Assembly (NCBI RefSeq): GCF_021347895.1
Contig: NC_067126.1
Location: 31,446,482 to 31,510,481, forward strand
DNA: 64,000 nt
Reading direction: 5' to 3'
Source: Acanthochromis polyacanthus
Lineage: Eukaryota > Chordata > Actinopteri > Pomacentridae
Shown one piece after another: positions 37,670 to 47,299 of the stretch. The notes below the pieces were generated by a model. It worked only from the letters and a program-made list of their open reading frames with translations. It searched no databases and was not told the DNA's origin. The stretch's first letter is position 1, and the number at the start of each line of letters is the position of its first letter. The translations under genes were made by a program, and so were the position numbers.

Positions 37670-39087
37670 ATGACAATGACTACGATTCCAGAAAGTCTTA
37701 ATAGCCCCGGCTCAGGAAAAACCGTTTTCATGGAGTTTGGACCCCCGAGTCAACAAATGTCGCCTTCCTCCATGTCTCACGGACATTATCCCATGCACTG
37801 TTTACATTCTGCAGGTCACACACAGCACGACAGCTACAGTCCAGCCTCGTCGTTTCCCAGATCTTTGGGTTATCCATACGTGAACTCGGTCGGCAGCCAT
37901 TCCACCAGTCCATATCTCAGCACAGTACAGACTTACCAAAACAGCTCGGGACTCGCACAGACGCGTTTAGAGGACGCAGGTAAGTGTGCCACAGCACGTT
38001 TGCATCTTAAATGTCAACTTTCTGTGTTGCTACGGCTCCGATGCGGTCTTCACTGCATGGAAAAAACAGACGACCCAGATGTGGAATTAGGCTTGGTAAT
38101 TATTTATTGCGTAACGCTATAAACAATGTATGCAATTAAGGGTAATTATACCTAAAGTACAGCCAGTAAAACTTGCGCTGGAGTATTCATTGCTGCGCAG
38201 CACTGTTGGCTACAACTGCCTCCTCATTTTTTCCCTCCTTCTCTTTGCTCTCCTCTGTCTCCATCAGCGCCAGAAACAGAGAAAAACACAGTGGTCGAAG
38301 GCGGAGAGGTTCGGTTCAACGGGAAAGGGAAAAAGATCAGGAAACCAAGGACTATATATTCCAGTTTACAGCTTCAAGCTCTGAACAGAAGATTTCAACA
38401 GACTCAATATTTGGCGTTACCGGAGAGAGCGGAGCTCGCTGCATCGCTGGGTCTCACCCAGACACAGGCAAGTCTATGGAGCTGCACATAGCTTCACTCT
38501 GCTGCTGCTGCTCCACGCATTTTTATACACTTTAAATGATATTTCCTTTCCCCATTTTTATTATTATTATTATTATTATTTCAAATGTATCAAATAATAC
38601 TACAATTATTTGGTCTTGGAGATCATGTCAAAGATAAATTTTATATGCTATTTATATTTCTGTATCTATAGAGTAAAATTACAACCATTATCCACATATA
38701 TGTGCTTGCTATGATAGATCATCTAATATTTTCGCAGTGCGTAAAACGTGCGTAATTGTTTTAAAATCGTGTTTGACGCTTTCCATTTTGTCTCTATTTT
38801 CTGATCTAAGTACAGTCTTTATCTTGATCCTTTAGGTAAAAATTTGGTTTCAGAATAAACGGTCCAAATTCAAGAAACTGATGAAGCAAGGCGGTGGCAC
38901 AATTGACACCAACGCCTTGGCCAGTGGCCGCGGACTTTCGAGCGGCTCCCCCTCGGTGACACCTGTCTGGAGCTCGCCGACCACCGTGAAGACTTCAGTG
39001 GGCACAACCGGATCTTACATTCCCAGCTACACCTCATGGTATCCAACCACGCACCAAGAGTCTATGCAACAGTCACAGCTCATGTGA
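37670..39087 (+). CDS. dlx1a: Distal-less homeobox 1a, three exons, 253 aa
   Basis: Homeodomain transcription factor acting in the nucleus, needed for forebrain GABAergic interneuron and pharyngeal arch development, usually co-expressed with dlx2. Exons: 37670-37979, 38268-38467, 38836-39087 (stop TGA). The protein starts [20 protein letters not shown], the DLX1 N-terminus, and ends [20 protein letters not shown] plus SQLM, the DLX1 C-terminus. The homeodomain covers about residues 127-186, from [15 protein letters not shown] to [15 protein letters not shown], with Q50 and N51 of helix 3 kept. Length is close to human DLX1 (255 aa). The start codon matches the conserved family start. The second intron begins GC, not GT (CAG|GCAAGT). 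Convergent with dlx2a. The 'a' suffix rests on linkage to hat1 and itga6; a 'b' copy is not excluded. Confidence 0.95.
38557..38581. repeat. TTA trinucleotide microsatellite in dlx1a intron 2
   Basis: Directly visible run of ATT/TTA units shortly after the second exon. Confidence 0.9.
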
Positions 39088-40130
39088 ACACAGACTTCAG
39101 CATCAGGATGTAGAAAAGCCCTGCAGGCGCCATGCGCGGCTCAGCACTGATAATGCACAACAACAATCCCGGAGTCTGCTGCTGCTGCATCCCGCCAGCT
39201 GACACAGAGGCCTCCTCATACTGGATGACGGCGAGCAGAGAAGAACAAGAAGCAGCAGGAGAAGAAGAAGATGAAGAAGGGAGCTGAAAAGGCACTCAAT
39301 GCGCAAGGGCACAAGTCCGTGACAGTCCGTGACAGCGGAGACAAAAGGATCCTTTTTTGGCTGCTGTTGATCACTTTTATGTCAGTTTCTATTTTTTAAC
39401 TCATATTTGTGTGAACACTTCTGTTGTTGAGCTGTAGGCTACATGTTTATTAGAAAAACACGTGTTTGTTTAGGCCAGATGAAGGGCCCAAGGTGATGAT
39501 GACCTAAAATCAATCTGCATCTAATGACAGTTAAAGGCTAATTAGGCTGTACAGGCCACAGCAGTGTTTCTTTAACCAAATAATTCATTCTGAATCCCAC
39601 CGGTGGCCATCAGGTCATGACGCTTACAGCACATTCAACCACAGAGCATACTGTGCAAAGCCTCAAGTTGCTACTATGTTGTTTCTATGTGTTTGTTATT
39701 TAAGTTAAATTATTCAGACTAGTTTTTCTGTTGAGGTCAGTCTGTGTTCATTTTGTAAGCGTGTTTGAAACAACAACACTGTGTTGTTAATGCTGCACTA
39801 ACGCAAGCAAAGCTTTTCTATGCCGTGCCCCGATGTTATGTGAAAAATGTAAAAGGCCTGACGATTTGCTGCTTCAGAAAAAAAAGAATCTCCCGAGGGT
39901 GAGCAGCTCATTTGTCACTGTATTTTGTACATAACTTTCAGATTTGTTTTCGTGCTGTACTGGATACGCTGTGAAACAGGGTTTAGGCTTTGTGTATTCG
40001 TCCAAATGTGTTTAGTCAACATAGAAAATATTTAGTTTTGTATTGATCACTTTAATTTATTTATCCGTTTCTGAAGTTTATGTACATAATGTGCAAAGTT
40101 TCAAAAAGCAGTAAAATATGATTTAAATTA
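39088..40130 (+). terminator. dlx1a: dlx1a 3' UTR and probable poly(A) region
   Basis: About 1 kb of mixed-composition non-coding sequence follows the stop codon. It begins with a purine-rich AAGAAG stretch (39240-39290) and becomes AT-rich near the end. The best polyadenylation hexamer is the variant AGTAAA at 40110-40115; no canonical AATAAA was found before it. The end point is inferred. Confidence 0.4.
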
Positions 40131-40899
40131 TGTCAAGAACGGCGTCTGATTCATCCCCTCCACCTCCTCCTCCACCAGCCCGCCTGAAAAGAAAAGGCTT
40201 CAGCGTGGCGCACGTTTAATGTGAGCTGACACAAAGCAGGATCATGTTGGCTTTTGTAGCAGACACCGTGTGAGCGCGTTTGTGTGAACTGCAAAAGGCT
40301 CCTCGTTTAGATTTATGGTCATGTTTAGCATGTGGCCTACATGGCTCTGCTGCTGCTGCTCTCATGGCTGCAGATGTGGACAAACCTCTGGAGCGACCAA
40401 AGAATTACAAATTGACCTTTTATAAGGGAAAAAAAATCCACCAAAGTTTCCTGAGATATTTCATACTCAGTTACAATTTTAAACATTAAATCTGAAATAG
40501 AAATTAGTACAGAGTCTTAAAAATAATGCTGGAGACCACAGTGGATCTTTTGGCACATAAAAGCAGCATCATTTTCTGTATATTGTGATTTAAGCGTTGC
40601 GGTGCGGGAGGCATGGCCTCATTCAGCAGCATCGCTTATTTCTTTTCAAGCTTTTCTTAAAGATAATCTCCTTTTCTGTTTGTCTTCGACTATCCCCATT
40701 TTTTCCGTCATGAGAGAAGATCAATTGTGTGTGTTAAGTGAATAATTGCTCAAGAGGCACTGAAGGCAGGTGCTGCAAAAAAAAAAGAAAAAAAACTGGA
40801 TGAGGAAGCAGGACTGGTCAGATGGAGATGAGTGAAAGTAGAAAGTTTAAAGACCTTTTTGTTTGGTTAACAGAAAATAAAGACGCTGCAAGTAGCCTT

Positions 40900-41640
40900 T
40901 ACGGTTAGGGATACATTTAAAATTTTAAAAAATGTTTGAATTTATCTACAAACATACAATTAAAAATGCATTTGAAAAAAGTGAATTTACCTGTTTGTTC
41001 AACCAGAATTTATATCAAATTAGGCGACATATTTAATAATAATAATAATAATTTATATTATTATTCTAAGATATAAAACTATAAAAATATTATTGATAAT
41101 AAATTTTATTATAAGACATAAAGCTATAAAAAAAACAAAAAGCTAACGATCTAGAAATTATTATTATTAATATTATTATTGATGATAATAATAATACATT
41201 TATTATAAGATATAAAACTATAAAAATTAAATATCTAGAAAATATTTAGAGACATATCTAGAGGATTATCTATATAAATATTTATATTTGTATATATATA
41301 TTTGCAGATATATTATTTGTATATATATTTTATAGATATATAGCTTGATTTTTTCATGTGTCTGCAAAGAAACAAACAATTTAAGGCAGAAATATACAGC
41401 TCGACCTATATTCACTCTTTTGCAGCTGTGAGCTTCATAAAAATATAAATGTTTTGCAATTATAATAATTAAAAAATCATGCAATTTGTGACAGCACACA
41501 TTGCCTGAAACCAAGATCCAAAAAGGTGAAAACATTTATTTTATTTCTTTTAATATATAATTTAAAGGATCTAAATCAGGCAAATCAGATTATTATTATT
41601 ATTATTATTATTATTGTTATTATTATATAAATGATTACGT
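40900..41640. repeat. AT-rich low-complexity tract
   Basis: Runs of AATAAT and TTATTA alternate with TATATAAATATT-like sequence; two long TTA microsatellite segments lie near 41034-41064 and at 41589-41627. Words such as ATAAAACTATAAAAA recur three or four times at 41070-41230, suggesting slippage-type local duplication. No gene. Confidence 0.7.
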
Positions 41641-41849
41641 TTCACTAAAAAAAAAAAAACAAGCTCAGGTCTCGTTTATTGTCTGCTCCTTTTGTGACAT
41701 TCTTTTCTTCAGCCTTTTCTCCATAGCAGTTGGAACATATAGAGTCCTTTGTGAAGAGCCTTGCATCTAGAACAGGCCTTATGTATATTCCACTGCTATT
41801 AAGGAAGAATATGAATTGTGCTGTTGCTGCAGTAGTGCACATAAATCTG

Positions 41850-42130
41850 CCTACCTAGCCCTGGAAAGGCGCAGCTGCACATCCAAGAGGGTCAGTGTTA
41901 TTTCGCTGTATTCTCCCCTTGATTATACGAGCTGAGCCCATCAAACCCAGCATAATTACAGTAATTTCGCCCTTATTTATTCTAATGCAGTTTCCTATCT
42001 CTGAGGTAATTATGAGCAATTTTTTTCGCACCGAGGATCTTTCTGCTTTGACAAAAGAGATAGTGCTCTGAAAGAAATTTTCTGCTGCAATAGAGAGAAA
42101 AAAGCGAAATAGGTGAGCTGCCATTTCGTC
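41850..42130. promoter_or_regulatory. Candidate I12b-type dlx1/dlx2 intergenic enhancer
   Basis: The I12b enhancer between DLX1 and DLX2 drives forebrain expression and is bound by DLX proteins and by ASCL1 (MASH1). Here a block of distinct composition holds an E-box CAGCTG (41872-41877), CATAATTACAGTAATTTCGC (41951-41970) with two homeodomain sites, TTATTTATTCTAATGC, and GAGGTAATTATGAG (42002-42015). It lies between the convergent dlx genes, about 2.8 kb past the dlx1a stop. The arrangement matches what I recall of I12b; sequence identity to a reference was not checked. Confidence 0.55.
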
Positions 42131-42869
42131 ACTGTTCCCTCAGACTTAGCCTATGTATAAGACTGACAAATTGCTTGCAGGTGTACATCACCGAGTTGTC
42201 AATGCGAAGAGGCTTCAAAATTAGCAAAGCACAATGTAAGAGGAACGAGTGCAGCGACTGAAGAACAACTTCTGTGTCTCTCCTTCCTTACATTTCCTCT
42301 CGGGGTGAACAGCTTTCTCGGCTATAGGAGCTTTTCCCCCACAAAAGGAGTGCCTTGGCTGCGCGTAAAATGCGCAGGAGACACAGGATAAAGTACATTT
42401 TCTCTTAAGGAACTAGGCTTTGAAATAGTTTTAAGGCATCAAAGAATCAGCAACATTCATCGATTTGACTGGGAAATTAATAAACCTTGTCGGCATGTGA
42501 AAGAAATGGAGAAATTAGGGTATGTCTGTGAGGAGAATCGAGCCTGTTTCCTGCTTTTAATGATCCCCAAATGCATTCAGTAAGTCAGTCAGTCCCGCTA
42601 AAAATAAAAAAAATAAAAAACGAAAGAAAAAAAAAGAAATAAACATTTACCTTTCAGCTTGAAATTGAAGAGGCAAGCTCCCTCCCAGGATTTCCAGAAA
42701 TCAGCATGGAGGCAGAAGAGCAGCAGCATCCTGCAGCACAGACACAAGATGAACGCTTAAATCCCCACAAAATGCGTCCCATGTGTTGGTCTAAGCTATA
42801 GCAGCAGAGATCAGAATATGACTGAAAATGTCTGCTTTATTTCCCCTCTTTATAGCTGATGGGGAAAAA

Positions 42870-43075
42870 AATGTAGATTATTAGCATAAATGTTTACTCC
42901 TCATTACGCTGATGACATTGTGCACTCGAGATCTTGGTAATCTTTGGGGGAAATTATGAGTAATTTTTTAAAATTTAAAGCAGCAGTTACCATGCAATTC
43001 AGGCTAATTCTGCGTAGGCTCCACACGGATATAATTATCGTTGAGTCAAGATGTTAGGCTAAAAACTATGCATTG
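42870..43075. promoter_or_regulatory. Candidate second intergenic dlx enhancer (I12a-like)
   Basis: A second motif-rich block in the dlx1a-dlx2a interval: GTAGATTATTAGCATAAATG, TCATTACGCTGATGAC, CTTGGTAATC, AAATTATGAGTAATTTTT and GCTAATTC, with GATATAATTATCG at its end. Vertebrates have two conserved enhancers in this interval, so this is a reasonable candidate for the other one, which is reported to be active in pharyngeal arches. Assignment is by position and motif content only. Confidence 0.35.
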
Positions 43076-44099
43076 ATATTCCCATTTATTATGTACATAC
43101 AACTTTGACAATGTTGATGCTTGAAATAGCGGGAAATTGTCTTGTGTAAAAATTACACCCCATATTAGGACATCTAAAATTGCGAAGAATTATATAGTAA
43201 TTGCAGGCTTTCAGATTTGAAAGCCAGAATGCTCAAACCAGAGCAAATGTGGATGAAATTACAGATCAGGGTATAAATTAGGATAGGGGGTATGGCATTT
43301 ACAAGTTGCCTAGAGAGATGCAAAAGTATAAACCACAGCAGCTCTAATCCATGAATAAAATCACAGAGAGCGACAGAAAACAACCAGAAATCAATTTATA
43401 TAGAGAAAGAAGCCATTAAATAATAACAGCAATAGCAAGAACAAGCAATTGTGTTATTTAAGAATCTGATTGCTTGTTATTTGAGTGCACGGTGCAGTTA
43501 TCTTGCATACTTGTGCATGTATTTGTACAGTTAGTTTAAACGTGATCATTTAAAAGAATAGGCGTGCTTGCATGTGGATATTTATGTGATGCTGTGTTAG
43601 CACAGAGAGGCTGCATACCTGGGGTCTGATACTGTCAGCCCCAGGGGGGAGGCTCCATCATGCAGATATAGCAACCGCTGACAAGCTACAGTCCTAATTA
43701 TGGACAAGGAAACGATCCCACTTTCTGGCCTGTGGTTGTTTGAAGGCAAGTGTGTGGAGAAGACAGTGAATCAGAGCCGCATTAGAAATATGTGCATGTC
43801 CTCCTGTACCTGCTATCTACACGTGGGCGTCTAAAAAGCTCAATAAAATTGCTTTAATATAAAATGCAGGATGTTCCTGTGAATTTTGGACGCGTGCCTG
43901 TGTTTTCCATGTAGCCCAAAGGCCCAACATGAATAATGTGGGTCAATCTGCTCGTCTTTGGAGATCACAGGCTTCGCTTGTGAGGCGTGAGAAATGTTTC
44001 CATGATACCGTAGCTCCGGGCTAGTCTTGGATCTAGTTCCTGTCTCTCTTTCTCTCGTTAGTTCATAAAACGTCTGGAAAGCGGCTCTCTGACTCCACG

Positions 44100-44563
44100 G
44101 AGTCTGTTGTGTTCATTCATACCCACCCTCGTCGTCGCCCTCTCGCATGCCAAGGCGTGTTGTTGTGTTCTCAGCTCAGCAGCAGCAGCAGCAGCAGCCC
44201 CGGGCCTCTGCCTCTGCCTGCCCGGAATCCGGACCGGCCGTCGCTCGGCTTATCGGCACTTGACGGGACCGGGTGGAATAAATTCAACCCGAGACTGTTG
44301 TGGAATTATCCCACGTTTGTAATAGCTCACTTATGTAATTATACACAACATTTTGGAACACGTTATTAATTAAGAAATAGCGTTTTCTATCGGCTGCGTT
44401 AGCTAGCCAAAACGACCGCCTAGCTTGAAGTCCTGCTAACTTAGTCAGTTTAATAGCAACGCAGCTAGCAATTAGCATAATGTGCTACGATATTAGGAAA
44501 TTAATTTAGCTAGCAGCCACAGGTGTGCGCTCCACTTTGAGCAGTTTTACAAGCAAAATGCAG
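44100..44563 (+). promoter_or_regulatory. CpG-rich block and candidate first exon of an unannotated transcript
   Basis: A local GC- and CpG-rich stretch (44120-44275) with an AGC repeat (44176-44197) passes into 280 bases of ordinary sequence. It ends with AAAATGCAG|GTAAGTATA, a perfect splice donor at 44564 preceded by an ATG at 44558-44560. This looks like a promoter plus first exon reading on the plus strand, antisense to dlx2a downstream. No second exon was identified. Antisense non-coding RNAs are known at mammalian DLX1/DLX2. The CpG block could instead be an enhancer. Confidence 0.3.
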
Positions 44564-45261
44564 GTAAGTATAATTCAAATAAATGCAGCTGTAGTTGTTA
44601 ATTGTTTATGGACGCCTGCGTTGGTAAACAAAAACATTATATTGTGCTTTTGAATAAATCAGAATAAAACCATTTGACGTGGAAAAATCATGTAGCTAGC
44701 ATAACCCTCACCTAGCATGAAATATATGCTGTTTTTAAAACAACAAAAACCAGAATAACTCTCAATTTCTGGAATTAAAACAAGATAAAATAAAATAAAA
44801 ATAGTCCCCATGCAGTTATTAGACCCACTGAAAAATAAATTAGCAACGTACAATTTCTCCTGCAACGCTAAAGAAAAACATCAGGATGCAAATACACAGA
44901 AAACATTTTATTTAAATAACGTCTGGCCATATATGGAACACTGCTAAAATAAATAGGACAAAAAAAATACAATTAAGTGTGATACAAGTAAATCAGAGGG
45001 TAGGACAATCAGTAGCTTACGGTGGTTAATGGATTTGCACCAGAAAGAGGCAAAGCAACGAGGGCTATCAAAAAAGCTGTGTTAAAATATTTACAAACGT
45101 GGATCCAGACACTTACCCCCCAATATATTCAGATCAACTACATGAGGAATGAATAAAGGTAAGCTGTTTTTGTCACACAAACAAAATGAGGTCATATTGA
45201 AAAAGGCACGATACAGTTAACTTGTGCTACATTTGTGAAAGGTTTGTCCTGCGATGAATGT

Positions 45262-45598
45262 TTTATTTTTTGCAGGAATGGCAAAAAAGTGACGTCCGCG
45301 TAAAAGTAGGCTTGCGCCCAGGCTGTGATTGCTTTGGGTAATAGTGGTTCATTCATCCCTCACATAAACAAAATAAATAAATACAAAAATAACTGTAGAA
45401 ATCTGTGTCTACCATTTGCCAGCGCGAAAGCTGGCAAGGTCCATGAACCCCTCTGGCTCCATTAACTTCTCCTAGAAGCTTGCGCGTAAAGTTCGCATGG
45501 CGCACACACGAGGTCTGTAAAATGAAGGTATTGGCATTTTTCTTTTTTCACCAGTATTGTCCGATTCGAACCCGATGTTGTTGCTGTTGTTTTAAATT
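45262..45598 (-). terminator. dlx2a: dlx2a 3' UTR and probable poly(A) signal
   Basis: Reading the minus strand from the dlx2a stop codon, the first AATAAA is at 45267-45262, 332 bases away. A longer UTR using AT-rich hexamers further on is possible. Confidence 0.4.
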
Positions 45599-46940
45599 TC
45601 AGAATATCGTCCCAGCGCTTATGGCGGCGTTGTGGTGGTGCTGGACCAGAGGAGGCTGCAGATGCGTCGTAGAGTTCGTGGTCGAGTACCAGGAGTAGTT
45701 TGCCAAAAACGACGAAGGCGCAGTCGTGTTGGGAGGGCTGCTGCTCTGAGGTAAACTTGAGCTGACACTGTTCATTCTTTGAGTCTGTGGAAAGTCCCAG
45801 GCAGTAGTTGGCGGAGACGTGCATGGGGGAGATTCACTGGAAGCAGCGTGTTGTTCTGGGGGAATTTCTCCACTTTTCCACAACTTCTTGAACTTGGAGC
45901 GGCGGTTTTGGAACCAGATTTTGACCTGAAAAAAAAGAAGAGAAAGCATGAAATTGATTAACCGATATTTTCCGGCTCAAAACCTCATTCGTCAGTTTTA
46001 ATTTCTTTTCATGAGACATAAAGCGGATATTTGACAGCATATGAAACCATGCCTTAGATGTACCCACCTGTGTTTGCGTAAGGCCCAGAGAGGCTGCCAG
46101 CTCGGCCCGTTCTGGTAGGGCTAAATACTGCGTCTTTTGAAACCTCCGTTGAAGTGCAGCCAGTTGGAAGCTGGAATAAATGGTTCGAGGTTTCCTGACC
46201 TTCTTTGGTTTTCCATTAACCATCCGGATTTCTGGCTCGCTCTCTTCTTTCTCTGAGGGAACATTCAAATAGGACGGACGTTGTATGCATGAAAGGTTTT
46301 TTGCAATTTTCAGTCATGTAGAACTTTTACGCACATTTGCACTGCTCTCGTTTGATTGGCACATTTGTGTATAGCTATTAGCCTAATAAAGCAGATTAGA
46401 TTTTAATATTTTAGGCTTATGATGTGATATATGAGGTAGTTGTTTTGAAAGAAATTTAGCAGAAAATTGACGAATAGTACGTCGCCCTTTTGTGCAAACA
46501 AGAATGTCTAGTAATATTTCACCAGATAATCTAATAATCAATCATGTGCAGTAAATATTCAGACATGTCAAGCCTACAAATCTTCTAAATGGTTTCAAAA
46601 TCAGCTTCAGAGCATGCCTACCCGTTTCGGCTGGAGTAGGAGAGGAGTTGGAGCCGTAGGAGCTGTATGCACCATAAGCTGAGTTGAAACCGAGGTCGTA
46701 CGTCTTGGCGTTGTATGGCACAGAGCTCGTTGCGCTGCCGTGGTACTGGTAGGAGCCCAGTTGGCCAAACGGAGACCCGGCGCAGTGACCAGGCTGCTGG
46801 CTGTTGTAGTAGCTGCTGTCCGTCGCCGTGGACACCGGCAGGGTCGGGGACTCCTGCGATTTGTGCAAGCTGTGGTAATTGCTTGAGGTAATCTGGTTCG
46901 AATGCATATCAGTATTTAAGTTCTCAAAGACCCCGGTCAT
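45599..46940 (-). CDS. dlx2a: Distal-less homeobox 2a, three exons, 276 aa
   Basis: Homeodomain transcription factor partner of dlx1a in ventral forebrain and cranial neural crest. On the minus strand the exons are 46940-46622, 46252-46068 and 45925-45599 (stop TGA), all GT-AG. The protein begins [20 protein letters not shown], the family start, and includes [20 protein letters not shown]. The homeodomain spans about residues 125-184, from [19 protein letters not shown] to [15 protein letters not shown]. It ends ISAGTIF, diagnostic of DLX2. It is shorter than human DLX2 (328 aa) because the C-terminal glycine/histidine-rich runs are absent, as in other fish. The open frame extends upstream to 47030, but the conserved ATG at 46938-46940 is preferred. 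Tail-to-tail with dlx1a, 6.5 kb between stop codons. Confidence 0.95.
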
Positions 46941-47164
46941 CTTCCAGTCGGAGCGGAGCAGCCTCGTAGCCTGTGCGCCAGCAGCAAACAAAACCCCCGC
47001 AAAATTTACGAAACTGCAAGCTGAAAACACGACTCAAATCTTGCACTGATGACACCTTTACGTGAATCAAAACGCATCCCCTGTGCAAACTGTGGCAAAA
47101 TCAGCGGAAGGTGTGTCCCTCTCACAGTGGCCTGTGATTATCTGCTACGGTCGGCGGTGGGAGC

Positions 47165-47215
47165 GCATTTATGGGAGAGTGAGAGGGAGAGCTACTGTGT
47201 CTGAGGCAACCAATG
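47165..47215 (-). promoter_or_regulatory. dlx2a: dlx2a proximal promoter elements
   Basis: A CCAAT box at 47210-47214 (plus-strand orientation) and a TATA-like CATAAA on the minus strand at 47173-47168 lie about 40 bases apart and 230-270 bases before the dlx2a ATG. The spacing is that of a CCAAT/TATA core promoter, placing the start near 47140. Inference from motifs alone. Confidence 0.4.
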
Positions 47216-47299
47216 AGTAAGAGCTGCACGACTGACTACTCCCCACCGCGTCCACCCTCCATTATTTGTTCGGGTCTGTCTGTGCCGGTTGTCTGCCGA

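Noticed and set aside
45834..46268. Minus-strand 144-codon frame containing most of a homeodomain
   Set aside because: It is dlx2a exon 2 read through both introns; the real donor is at 46067-46066.
46941..47030. N-terminal extension of dlx2a from an upstream ATG
   Set aside because: DLX2 proteins start MTGVF, and the extra 30 residues match no DLX sequence, so the frame is fortuitous 5' UTR.
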